NCBI RefSeq assembly: GCF_012933385.1
Contig: NZ_JABBPN010000001.1
Coordinates: 62,001 to 126,000 of the forward strand
Length of the DNA: 64,000 bases
Source of the DNA: Paenibacillus lemnae
Lineage (GTDB): Bacteria; Bacillota; Bacilli; Paenibacillales; Paenibacillaceae
Reading direction: 5' to 3'
Part shown: positions 52,278-60,300 of the stretch, in pieces
Numbering within the stretch: the stretch's first letter is position 1
Layout of the letters: each line of letters starts with the position of its first letter
Translations under genes and position numbers: made by a program
The notes under the pieces: model-generated
Database searches by the model: none
What the model saw: the letters and a program-made list of their open reading frames with translations, nothing else
Told to the model about the DNA's origin: nothing

Positions 52278-53320
52278 AGACGCTCGGATTAACACTTGGG
52301 AAGTTCGCTCCGCTGCATAAAGGGCATCAGTTCATGATCGAAACGGCACTTCAGGAGGTCGACGAGCTGATCGTGGTCATTTATGAGACAACCGTCTCTC
52401 CAATTCCGCTTCATATCCGGGCGAACTGGATTCGACAGCTTTATCCTGCGGTTCGGGTTATCGAGGCTTGGGATGGTCCGGATGGGTATTCCGATGACCG
52501 GGAGCATGAAATGCGGGAAGAGCAGTATATTCTGGGGCTGCTTCAGGGTGAGCAGGTGACCCACTTTTATTCCAGTGAGTTTTATGGCAAACATATGAGT
52601 ATAGCTTTGGGTGCTGTCGACCGCCGGGTGGATGAAGCGCGCGGGCAGGTACCGATATCGGCGACGATGGTCCGCTCCGATCCGTTTCAATATCGGGATT
52701 ATGTCAGTGATCTCGTCTACCGCGATTTAATTACAAAAGTGGTGTTTGTTGGCGCGATGTCGACCGGCAAGTCGACCATTACCGAGGCGTTGGCCCGTCG
52801 GTACGGCACGACGTATGCCAGTGAGTATGGACGGGATTACTGGACAGCGCATCAGGAGGACCGGCGAATCGGGTTTGAAGCGTTTGATGAAATCGCCGTG
52901 GGCCATATACAGCGGGAAGAGGAAGCCATCCTGAACGCGAACCGGTATCTTTTTGTCGATACCAATGCAATTACCACGTACAGGTTCGCTATGGATTATC
53001 ACGGGCGGGCACCGGAGCTGCTGACACATCTTGCCTTGGAGAACGCGCAGCGGTACGATATATTTTTCTTATGTGATGATGATATTCCTTATGACGATAC
53101 GTGGGATCGCAGCGGGGATCAGAAACGGCATGTGTTTCACAAGCAGATTATTGCGGATTTGAAGGAGCGGCGCATTCCCTATATCACGCTGAGGGGGACG
53201 CTGGAGGAGCGGATGCACAAGGTCGATGAGGTGCTCAGGAAGTTCCAGCCTTACAGCAATTATTTTGGCGACAAGAGCGATTATAAAAACACTTGCCATC
53301 GCAGCCACGCAGAGGGGTAA
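52274..53320 (+). CDS. nadR: NadR-type NMN adenylyltransferase/nicotinamide riboside kinase
   Basis: 348 residues in two domains. The first has the nucleotidyltransferase GKFAPLHKGH (about 9-18) and SATMVRSDP (near 128); the second, a P-loop kinase, has GAMSTGKST (about 159-167). It phosphorylates imported nicotinamide riboside and turns NMN into NAD. There is no N-terminal HTH, as in Gram-positive NadR. The last 14 residues (KNTCHRSHAEG and before) are read from the interspersed repeat, so the natural end was probably replaced. It overlaps pnuC. Confidence 0.9.
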   Translation: MKTLGLTLGKFAPLHKGHQFMIETALQEVDELIVVIYETTVSPIPLHIRANWIRQLYPAVRVIEAWDGPDGYSDDREHEMREEQYILGLLQGEQVTHFYSSEFYGKHMSIALGAVDRRVDEARGQVPISATMVRSDPFQYRDYVSDLVYRDLITKVVFVGAMSTGKSTITEALARRYGTTYASEYGRDYWTAHQEDRRIGFEAFDEIAVGHIQREEEAILNANRYLFVDTNAITTYRFAMDYHGRAPELLTHLALENAQRYDIFFLCDDDIPYDDTWDRSGDQKRHVFHKQIIADLKERRIPYITLRGTLEERMHKVDEVLRKFQPYSNYFGDKSDYKNTCHRSHAEG

Positions 53321-53340
53321 CTTTGAATTTTAGTCTATAT
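53285..53340. repeat. Interspersed repeat, copy 2
   Basis: The run acacttgccatcgcagccac and the downstream ggtaactttgaattttagtctatat match 25528-25584. The left end overlaps the final codons of nadR. The large inverted repeat of copy 1 is absent here. Confidence 0.65.
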
Positions 53341-53366
53341 GTAGGAAGATTAGGAGGCGATGATTC

Positions 53367-54257
53367 TTGGACATGGTGGATCGCGAAGGACTGACAGAGC
53401 GTGAATTCCTGGAGAAATACCGGGCAGGGAACTATGAGCGGCCTTCCGTAGCGGCGGATACGGTGATTTTTACGGTTACACATACGGAGACGGACAATTA
53501 CCGCAAGCTTCCGGAAAAGGAGCTGCGTATCCTCCTCATTCGCCGCGGAGGGCATCCCTTCCTGGGGAAATGGGCGCTGCCTGGCGGTTTTGTCCGGCCG
53601 GAGGAGACTGCGGAGCAGGCAGCGGCGCGTGAGCTGTATGAGGAAACCGGAGTGAATGATGTCTACTTGGAGCAGTTGTATACCTTTACGGATGTGGGGC
53701 GGGATCCCCGCACCTGGGTCATGAGCTGCAGCTATATCGCACTGATCGACAGCAGCCGGTTTTCTCTGCAGGCGGGGGACGATGCCGAAGCTGCAGCCTG
53801 GTTCCAGGTGAGCTATCGGCTGCTGCGGGAGCAGAAGGAGCTTCTAGACGAAGGTTATATCCAAACCTTCAGCTATGAGCTTAAGCTCAGTGCCGAAGGG
53901 AAGGAGCTTACGGCTGTGATCGACCGGATTGTGACGGCCAAGCCGACTTCAAGGTCTACACAGTACGCCATCACGTCCAATGATGGATTGGCGTTTGACC
54001 ATGCCAAAATCATTGCCTGTGCCCTCGACAGGCTTCGAAGACAGACGAATGATACCGACCTGGCCCTGCACTTGATGCCAAAACAGTTCACCTTAACGGA
54101 ATTGCAGCAGGTGTATGAGGTGATTTTGGATAAAGAGCTGCTGAAGGCAGCCTTTCGGCGTAAAGTGGCCGATCTTGTGGTTGAAACCGACCATTACACG
54201 GAGAATGTCGGACACCGCCCGTCGCGGCTGTACCGAAGGAACTGGGAGTCACTTTGA
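53367..54257 (+). CDS. Nudix hydrolase with NrtR-like winged helix
   Basis: 296 residues from TTG 53367, nine bases after AGGAGG. The Nudix domain has an intact box (G-x5-E-x7-REL-x-EE-x-G in GGFVRPEETA and AARELYEETG). The C-terminal part, from about 205, carries LMPKQFTLTELQQVYEVIL, the recognition helix of the NrtR winged helix. NrtR proteins repress NAD-salvage genes and are released by ADP-ribose; because the Nudix box here is intact, hydrolysis may also occur. It follows nadR by 47 bases and probably regulates the operon. Confidence 0.85.
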   Translation: MDMVDREGLTEREFLEKYRAGNYERPSVAADTVIFTVTHTETDNYRKLPEKELRILLIRRGGHPFLGKWALPGGFVRPEETAEQAAARELYEETGVNDVYLEQLYTFTDVGRDPRTWVMSCSYIALIDSSRFSLQAGDDAEAAAWFQVSYRLLREQKELLDEGYIQTFSYELKLSAEGKELTAVIDRIVTAKPTSRSTQYAITSNDGLAFDHAKIIACALDRLRRQTNDTDLALHLMPKQFTLTELQQVYEVILDKELLKAAFRRKVADLVVETDHYTENVGHRPSRLYRRNWESL

Positions 54258-54263
54258 TGCAAT

Positions 54264-54293
54264 GAAAGCCCTCTGCGAAGAGGTGCTTTTTTT
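54264..54293 (+). terminator. Terminator of the NAD-salvage operon
   Basis: AAAGCCCTCT and AGAGGTGCTTT arms with a four-base loop, then a run of T. Confidence 0.65.
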
Positions 54294-54470
54294 ATTTCAG
54301 AATTTTATCGATCTCCTGCACTATATTGACCAGATTTTTTGGAAATACAGACTTATGGGTAGTGACTGCATGTCTGACTATGGCGATGTCACTTTTTAGC
54401 TTGATCGGCGTTGGATTCATGCTACGTTATTTGTTGCGAAAATAACGCAATAGCAAGAGGAGTATAATAA

Positions 54471-54497
54471 TGATATAATATCGTCAGAATTATATCA
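54471..54497. promoter_or_regulatory. Operator-promoter of the toxin-antitoxin pair
   Basis: TGATATAAT (54471-54479) and ATTATATCA (54489-54497) are perfect nine-base arms. They include a TATAAT -10 element, so antitoxin binding would block the promoter. A shorter pair, TTGCG and CGCAA, lies at 54434-54450. Confidence 0.6.
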
Positions 54498-54517
54498 TTT
54501 CAAAGGAGCGAAATGAA

Positions 54518-54790
54518 ATGAATATTAAGCCGTCCACGACCATTCGACAGGATTACAACGGGTTTTCTAAATATTGCCACGAACTTGATGAGCCGGTTGT
54601 ATTAACTCGGAATGGTGAAGCTGATTTAGTGGTTATGAGTCATGAAGCTTACAGACGGATGGAGGCTCGCATTAAGCTCCAATCCAAGCTGTTGGCAGCA
54701 GAGAAACAGATTGCTGAAGGGGAACCGTTACTTGACCATGAACAAGTCATGGCAAGGGCACGGAGGAAAATCAATGCCGCCAAAGAATAA
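54518..54790 (+). CDS. Phd/YefM-family antitoxin
   Basis: 90 residues. The N-terminal MNIKPSTTIRQDYNGFSKYCHE and EPVVLTRNGEADLVVMSHEAYRRM are typical of the Phd/YefM fold that binds DNA and neutralises ParE/RelE toxins through a C-terminal helix (here DHEQVMARARRKINAAKE). AAAGGAGCG precedes ATG 54518. It overlaps the toxin gene by 17 bases. The operator overlaps its promoter, as expected for autoregulation. Confidence 0.88.
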   Translation: MNIKPSTTIRQDYNGFSKYCHELDEPVVLTRNGEADLVVMSHEAYRRMEARIKLQSKLLAAEKQIAEGEPLLDHEQVMARARRKINAAKE

Positions 54791-55100
54791 GGTCAAATAT
54801 ACGCCTGCGGCGGTCGATGACATTGATGAAATTTTTTCGTATATATCCAGTGATGACGTTAACGCTGCTGAACATTTGCTGCAAAAGTTAGACCATCACA
54901 TTTCGAGTCTGGCGGACTTCCCTGAAATGGGATCTGTCTTGTCGGAAGATCGCTATACTCTTGTTCAACGGGGGTATCGTTTTATTGTAGTCCATCCTTA
55001 TCTGGTCTTCTACCGAGTTGTTCAAGAAAACATAATTATCCACCGCATACTGCATGGACGAAGGGATTATCTTCGGGAATTATTTGGCTCATTTGAATAA
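54774..55100 (+). CDS. RelE/ParE-family toxin
   Basis: 108 residues from ATG 54774, inside the antitoxin gene, behind GGAGGAAA. The opening VKYTPAAVDDIDEIFSYIS, LADFPEMG and the final HRILHGRRDYLRELF are family landmarks. ParE toxins inhibit gyrase and RelE toxins cut mRNA on the ribosome; the choice cannot be made from this sequence. It is the second gene of a two-gene operon. Confidence 0.88.
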   Translation: MPPKNKVKYTPAAVDDIDEIFSYISSDDVNAAEHLLQKLDHHISSLADFPEMGSVLSEDRYTLVQRGYRFIVVHPYLVFYRVVQENIIIHRILHGRRDYLRELFGSFE

Positions 55101-55166
55101 TGGGAGACGAGCGCCAGGCATCTATGCTACGATATCATTCTATACGTAAAGAGGACGTGATAAAAG

Positions 55167-55517
55167 TTGATAACCATTACAATTCCAACACCAGAAGTCA
55201 CTATTCACAAGCAGGAAAATCCTGAATTAAGTCACATTTACGGCTTCACCGATTTCCACCTGATCACCAGGGAAAAAGGCGGCATCTTCATGTTCTACAA
55301 CAACCAGGATGAGCTGCTCTTTGTCGGGAAGGCCCGGAAGCTGCGGCAGCGGATCAAGAAGCATTTTGAAGATACCGTCTCGCCTATGAAGAACCATAGA
55401 AATGAAGTCGTGAAAATAGAGGTGTACATCGTCGAGGATCCCGTGGAGCGGGAGATTTACGAAGTTTATGCAGCGAACAAGCTGGGCGCAAAGTACAACG
55501 TGGATAAGCTGGTTTAA
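55167..55517 (+). CDS. GIY-YIG nuclease family protein
   Basis: 116 residues from TTG 55167, behind GAGGACGTG. The GIY-YIG core is read as GGIFMFYNNQDELLFVGKARKLRQRIKKHF, with GIF and FVG in place of GIY and YIG, a catalytic Arg (in KLRQRI) and a Glu near the end (VEREIYEVYAANKLGAKYN). It resembles the N-terminal domain of UvrC, standing alone. It precedes the helicase fusion by 230 bases on the same strand but a promoter seems to separate them. Confidence 0.8.
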   Translation: MITITIPTPEVTIHKQENPELSHIYGFTDFHLITREKGGIFMFYNNQDELLFVGKARKLRQRIKKHFEDTVSPMKNHRNEVVKIEVYIVEDPVEREIYEVYAANKLGAKYNVDKLV

Positions 55518-55659
55518 TATTATACACGCTGATAGGCAGGAGCAATGTGCTGGTCCCGATGGGAGTGGTGCATTGCTTTTTGTGTTAATAGTTGCAGCTG
55601 CAGGAGTGTTGACAAAAATCACCACAAAATACGCAGAACTAGATTATATATGTCTTTTT

Positions 55660-55670
55660 TCCTGGTATAA
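55660..55670 (+). promoter_or_regulatory. Possible -10 element before the helicase fusion
   Basis: GGTATAATAGG carries a TATAAT about 80 bases upstream of the GTG start. No good -35 is seen at 17 bases. A LexA box of the CGAAC-n4-GTTCG type is not visible. Confidence 0.35.
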
Positions 55671-55746
55671 TAGGGAAGATTCTGCATGCATGAGTACATA
55701 AATAGGTCTTTCGTCAAGTTACAGCGGTAAGAAGGAGGCAGCAAAC

Positions 55747-58179
55747 GTGAAGCTTAATATGGAGCAAAGGCGAATTGTCGAGCTGGAGCCAAGTGGGCAT
55801 ATGATGATCAAGGGAGTCGCTGGTTCCGGGAAAACAACGGTGTCGATCCGCCGAATCTCTTTTTTACATCGTCATTACTGCCATGAAGCGGATGATAAAA
55901 TTTTACTGGTTACATATAACAAGACACTGCTGAACTTTATTAAATATCAATATGATAAGTTTGTGGAAGGGGAAGAGGTGCAGCAGTCTGAGCTGTGGTT
56001 CACACCTAATCCTGAAGTGGAAATTACGACCATAGACAGTCTGATGTATCGGTATTATATAAATTATCAAAATCGAACGAAGCAATCACTTCAAGTGGCT
56101 TCAGGCCATGTTGAAAACCAGATTATGCTGAAAGCCATTCAGCTTGTGGCAAATCAGTATCCTGGAAGCAAAATCCTGTCTCCCAAGAATAGCAGTTTCT
56201 TACGGGACGAAGTGGCATGGATTAATGCATGTCATATTACAGACGCAGAGACGTATCAAAATATAGATCGGATTGGCCGGGCGACAGGCGGGGGCGGAAC
56301 ACCACAAAAGCTGCTAAAAAACTCAGAAGTGCGTGCTGCTATATTCGATTTAATGGAGACCTTCAATCATATGCTCATGCAAGAGGGGTTTATTACGTTT
56401 AAGCAGATGAATCTTCTGGCCTTACAAGAAGCACAGCAGATGAATTATGGGAAATACACTCACATTATTATTGATGAAAGTCAGGATTTAACGAAGGTGC
56501 AGCTGGATTTCTTAACCTGTATTTATCACGAAAAAAAGCATTCATCCATCATGTTTGTGGCAGATAACACGCAGAGTATATACTCCCAGTCCTGGCTGGG
56601 CAAAGGGCGTCCCTATACGTCCATTGGGTACGATATGAGCGGAAAGTCAAGAATACTGACGAAAAATTACCGAACGACAACGGAAATCTCAACGGCGGCC
56701 TATGATCTTATTGAGTGCGATGCCAACATCAGGAACAATGTTGACTTCGTCAAGCCTTCCTTAATTGACAGACATGGGCACCCGCCGATCTATCGTTTTT
56801 TTATGACAAGCGACGGGCAGCTTTCGTACTTGGTTGGAGAAATAAACAGCTTGTTGAATGATTACAGCTATTCCGATATTTGCATTGTTGGGCGTGAAAA
56901 GCGTCTGATTGAAAGCGTTTGTTCTGCATTAGCGGAGTACGGCCTTCCTTCTGAGATCTTGAATGCGTCTGTGCCTGATTTTGAATCGGACAGCATTAAA
57001 TTAGTTACCATGCACTCTATTAAAGGATTGGAATTTAAGGTTATCTTCCTTATTGACCTTAATGAAGGGATCATTCCGAATGACCGACTGTATGATTTTG
57101 ATGATGAAGACACATTTGACTCTGAAGAACGCAAGCTGCTTTATGTTGGCATGACACGGGCCAATGAGCTTCTGTACATGTCATCTGTAAGAAAGCCTTC
57201 CAAATTTATAAAAGAGCTAAATGTCGAGAATTTAAGAATCAAACGTGATTGCAAGCTAAAACCATTTCAGTCGACTGGAATTCAGAACTACCAGCTGGTG
57301 GATCAGATTATGGACGTGAATGCAAAAGAAGAGGTAGTACGTCAATGGCTGCTTAAAGAGCTTCAGCAAACATACAAATATCCCTTAGAGCTGATTCAGT
57401 TCGAGTATCCCGTACAGCAATTTTCCAGGAAAGGATATGTTGATCTGGTCGTCAGCATTTATGTGAATGGAGAGAAAATCCCTTATATTTTTGCTGAGGT
57501 GAAGCAATTTGGCGCAGGGATCGAGGACGCAAGCCTCCAGCTGAAATCATATATGGATGTCGTTCCAAAGGTACGGTACGGGATTGTGACAGACGCTTTA
57601 GAGGTGAAGTGTTTAGATCGCGAAGGTGGGACACTAAATGATCTGCCGCCTTTCCAGCCGCAATTTCTTCCCGAGACAAGAGGCCGCAGACTGTACTGGA
57701 ACCTGAAGAATGGGAAAAAATATGTATATGCAGCAGACTTAGAGGATAACGAGGATATTGAAGTCAGTGATGCTGAGAATGGGCTGTATGTCGATTGCGA
57801 CAGCAAAGTCATGATCCCGGTGGTCGGCAATGTAGCGGCTGGGGTGCCCATTACAGTGCATGAGCAGTATGTGAGAGAGTTATGCGTACCCCTAGATTGG
57901 ATCTATGCAAAACAAGATACCTTTGCTTTAATCGTAACGGGCGACAGTATGATAAACGCCGGTATTGATAAGGGCGATCAAGTTATTGTGCACCGGCAGA
58001 ACACGGCGTCTAACGGAGATATCGTCATTGCGATTATAGATCAGGAAGCCACGATGAAAAAGTTCATGCTCATGGGCGATTCCGTGCTTCTCATCTCAGA
58101 AAACAGCAGCTATGAGCCTATCCAGATGAAGCGCGAGGACGTCTTGATCAATGGTAAAGTGATTGGGGTATTAAAATAA
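55747..58179 (+). CDS. UvrD-like helicase fused to PD-(D/E)xK nuclease and LexA-type protease
   Basis: 810 residues from GTG 55747, behind AAGGAGG. (1) SF1 helicase: Walker A GVAGSGKTT at 23-31, DESQD near 243, NYRT near 308, TMHSIKG near 420, LLYVGMTRA near 463. (2) Nuclease: Asp566 in GYVDLVV and Glu584-Val-Lys586, a PD-(D/E)xK pattern close to the HsdR N-terminal type. (3) LexA/S24 protease, about 685-810: cleavage bond Ala698-Gly699 in VAAGVP, Ser734 in GDSMIN, Lys771 in ATMKKF. Ser and Lys are 37 residues apart, as in E. coli LexA (119 and 156). A helix-turn-helix is absent. I infer a DNA-damage- or phage-triggered self-cleaving nuclease. Confidence 0.88.
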   Translation: MKLNMEQRRIVELEPSGHMMIKGVAGSGKTTVSIRRISFLHRHYCHEADDKILLVTYNKTLLNFIKYQYDKFVEGEEVQQSELWFTPNPEVEITTIDSLMYRYYINYQNRTKQSLQVASGHVENQIMLKAIQLVANQYPGSKILSPKNSSFLRDEVAWINACHITDAETYQNIDRIGRATGGGGTPQKLLKNSEVRAAIFDLMETFNHMLMQEGFITFKQMNLLALQEAQQMNYGKYTHIIIDESQDLTKVQLDFLTCIYHEKKHSSIMFVADNTQSIYSQSWLGKGRPYTSIGYDMSGKSRILTKNYRTTTEISTAAYDLIECDANIRNNVDFVKPSLIDRHGHPPIYRFFMTSDGQLSYLVGEINSLLNDYSYSDICIVGREKRLIESVCSALAEYGLPSEILNASVPDFESDSIKLVTMHSIKGLEFKVIFLIDLNEGIIPNDRLYDFDDEDTFDSEERKLLYVGMTRANELLYMSSVRKPSKFIKELNVENLRIKRDCKLKPFQSTGIQNYQLVDQIMDVNAKEEVVRQWLLKELQQTYKYPLELIQFEYPVQQFSRKGYVDLVVSIYVNGEKIPYIFAEVKQFGAGIEDASLQLKSYMDVVPKVRYGIVTDALEVKCLDREGGTLNDLPPFQPQFLPETRGRRLYWNLKNGKKYVYAADLEDNEDIEVSDAENGLYVDCDSKVMIPVVGNVAAGVPITVHEQYVRELCVPLDWIYAKQDTFALIVTGDSMINAGIDKGDQVIVHRQNTASNGDIVIAIIDQEATMKKFMLMGDSVLLISENSSYEPIQMKREDVLINGKVIGVLK

Positions 58180-58242
58180 ACGGGCGGACAGCGTGCAGCG
58201 CGACCTAAAGCAATGTTTCTCCCGACTGCTGCACCCATCGAA

Positions 58243-58278
58243 AAAGCCCCTTCGACCTTAGCGGTGGAGGGGCTTCTA
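58243..58278 (-). terminator. Hairpin with a T run on the minus strand
   Basis: AAGCCCC and GGGGCTT arms with a long loop; on the minus strand TTTTTC follows. The only minus-strand gene that could use it is araR, 560 bases upstream, which would give a long 3' untranslated region through the repeats. Confidence 0.45.
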
Positions 58279-58353
58279 GCATAACAGGAAGAATGCCATG
58301 GCCTGCAAGCAACATGAGTGCATTTGGGCGGGCGAATGGCGAATCTCACAAGA

Positions 58354-58548
58354 TAAGCTTGAAAATCAGTCTTATTTCTTCCAATTTCCCTGCTTCACGG
58401 AGTTTAAGCGTGAAAATCAATCTTAAATTAGCAGATTATCACAAATCAGACGAAAAATGAGCAGAAGTCGCAGCTTTAAGATTGAAAATCAATCTTAACC
58501 CTGAAATTTCGCCTGTTTCGAGGTAAATAAGCGTGAAAATCAGTCTTA
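58354..58548. repeat. Four copies of a 21-base palindromic repeat
   Basis: Copies start at 58354, 58405, 58477 and 58528. The third is a perfect palindrome with arms TAAGATTGA and TCAATCTTA around AAA; the others change two or three bases, mostly in the left arm. Steps are 51, 72 and 51. The neighbouring DNA between copies is not repeated, so they are not a CRISPR array. Confidence 0.8.
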
Positions 58549-58560
58549 TTTCCTGGGAGA

Positions 58561-58765
58561 CCGGTACAGAAGCGAAGATGGTGGGGTCACTGATGCTAGC
58601 AGGCCGGTACAGGAGTGCGACAATGGTGCAGTCATTTTTGCCTGGAAGCCGGTAGAAGAGCGACAAGGGTTTCGGTTACTGATGCCTGGAAGCCGGTACG
58701 GAAGAGCGAAGGTGCCGCGGTTATCTTAATGCTGTCATGCTAGCAGGCGCAGGCCGATCCCTAAA
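58561..58765. repeat. Degenerate 44-base tandem repeat
   Basis: Units opening with CCGGTACAGAAG-like sequence start at 58561, 58604, 58649 and 58693 (steps of 43-45), and a worn fifth begins near 58753. Most units end in a GATGCCTGGAAG- or GATGCTAGCAGG-like stretch. No gene is found in 58180-58837. Confidence 0.7.
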
Positions 58766-58837
58766 AGCGAAGCGGCTGCCGGCCCATCAGCACTTGCCGC
58801 TGGCCGGAATCGCCAGAGTAAAGCCAGACATCCGCCG

Positions 58838-59932
58838 CTACTCCACCTCGATCGCTTTCACGGTTTCACCTTCAATGAATTCAGGCTGGTAGTAGGTAAC
58901 CGTGGACAAATCCTTTTTGCCCTGTAAATGTTTAATGATCCAATCGGCCGCGTCGCGTCCCATTTGTTCTTGAGGGTGAGTGAGCGTCGTGAGCTGAATA
59001 TTCGCGTTCTTGGCGATGTAGGAATTGTCCTGGCCGACAATGGATAAATCGTCCGGAATGGAAATGTCCAGTTTTCGGCAGACGTTTACCACTTCCAGCC
59101 CCACCTCATCGTTGTAGCAGACCAGCGCGGTCAATTCATCCCGATTGTCGTTCAGATACGTTTCCAGGTTAGCAGACAAGTCCGGCTTCGTATCGGTATC
59201 AAAAGAAAGTACATGCTCGTTCTGGAAACGTAATTTGGCTTCTCCCAGCGCTTTGATGAACCCCTTCATACGCAGCTTCCCCTGCAGATCATCCATCTTC
59301 GAGATAATGCCGATCTGAGTATGCCCTTTGCTGATCAGCTCCCGTGTGCCGAGATAGCTGGACTGCACGTCATCAAGACAGAAGAACGGAACCTCTAATT
59401 CTTCATAATAGGCATTGATCATAACAAAAGGCAGCTCCTGCTCCTTGCAGGACAGGTAGTAGGCGATATTGGGGTTGTACACATTGCTTCGGGTCGGCTC
59501 AACAATCAGTCCGTCCACGCCGTAGGACATCATCATTTCGAGCGCTTTTCTCTCCCGTGTAATATCATTATTCGTGCTGGCTAACAGCAGGGAATAGTTG
59601 TCTTCATTCAACCGGCTCTCAATGCCGCGAATAATGGAGGGAAAGATGTAATCCGAGATGTAAGTCGTGATGACGCCGATCGTCTTATTGGTGGTCTTGG
59701 CCCCCGCTTTGGACCGGTATTGGCTGCTGACGTAGGTGCCGGATCCTCGCTCACTTCGCAAATACCCTTCGTTGGACAAATCCAGAATGGCTTTTCGAAC
59801 CGTCTGCCGGCTAACCTGATAGCTTTCCTGCAAAACGATCTCTGAAGGGATCTTCTCGCCAACCTTGTATGTCCCAGAGAGGATGTCTTTTTTAATATCT
59901 TCTATTATAAGCTGGTATTTCGGCTTCATCAT
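58838..59932 (-). CDS. araR: Arabinose-responsive repressor AraR
   Basis: 364 residues from ATG 59932; an in-frame GTG at 59947 has no ribosome site. A GntR-type winged HTH (IPSEIVLQESYQVSRQTVRKAILDLSNEGYL) is joined to a LacI-type sugar domain (TNKTIGVITTYISDYIFPSIIRGIESRLNE, close to B. subtilis AraR). L-arabinose releases it from palindromes containing GTACGTAC. Here one such site is in the araB promoter and one is just downstream of its own -10, so it should repress the operon and itself. It is divergent from araB. Confidence 0.95.
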   Translation of the reverse strand: MMKPKYQLIIEDIKKDILSGTYKVGEKIPSEIVLQESYQVSRQTVRKAILDLSNEGYLRSERGSGTYVSSQYRSKAGAKTTNKTIGVITTYISDYIFPSIIRGIESRLNEDNYSLLLASTNNDITRERKALEMMMSYGVDGLIVEPTRSNVYNPNIAYYLSCKEQELPFVMINAYYEELEVPFFCLDDVQSSYLGTRELISKGHTQIGIISKMDDLQGKLRMKGFIKALGEAKLRFQNEHVLSFDTDTKPDLSANLETYLNDNRDELTALVCYNDEVGLEVVNVCRKLDISIPDDLSIVGQDNSYIAKNANIQLTTLTHPQEQMGRDAADWIIKHLQGKKDLSTVTYYQPEFIEGETVKAIEVE

Positions 59933-59967
59933 GTCCACTTCTTTCACAATTGTTCAAAAATATAAAG

Positions 59968-59980
59968 TTGTGCGTACATA
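59968..59980. promoter_or_regulatory. AraR operator at the araR promoter
   Basis: TTGTGCGTACATA is close to the TTGTACGTACAAA core of AraR boxes. It sits at the start site of araR, fitting autorepression. Confidence 0.6.
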
Positions 59981-60007
59981 TTCTAGCATAAGGTGAGTGA
60001 AATGCAA
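59980..60007 (-). promoter_or_regulatory. Promoter of araR
   Basis: On the minus strand TTGCAT (60002-60007) and TAGAAT (59980-59985) are 16 bases apart, next to the AraR box. Confidence 0.5.
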
Positions 60008-60131
60008 GTGCAGCGTCGCAGGTTATTAGCTTTAAGGTGCAGAATACCCGGTAAGTTTTGCCTCCTGCGGCGATGGTCACAAGTGATTGTAACGCCTTAT
60101 CAAATCATGTCAGTATAACTCTTAAACCTCG

Positions 60132-60160
60132 TTGACAAATGTACGTACAGAAATTATACT
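60132..60160 (+). promoter_or_regulatory. araB promoter with AraR operator in the spacer
   Basis: TTGACA (60132-60137) and TATACT (60155-60160) are 17 bases apart. The spacer contains the palindrome TGTACGTACA (60140-60149), the core of AraR boxes, so the repressor would cover the promoter. Transcription starts about 130 bases before araB. Confidence 0.8.
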
Positions 60161-60300
60161 GGTGCTGTTGGAAAATGAAACCGCATTCTCACGGTCAAGG
60201 CATGTCGGTTGTCTACTCAATTGGCCGATTTATCAAGAAAGCAGTCCGTACCGGATTTTTGATTTCTGTGCAAACCGCGAACAGAGAGGGGATAACGTGT

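Noticed and set aside
58354-58548. The 21-base palindromes as a CRISPR array
   Set aside because: Repeats are short and imperfect, gaps vary (30, 51, 30 bases), and no cas genes are near.
60139-60300. Upstream extension of the sugar kinase
   Set aside because: It would begin inside the promoter and AraR operator; ATG 60301 has a good ribosome site and gives the family length.
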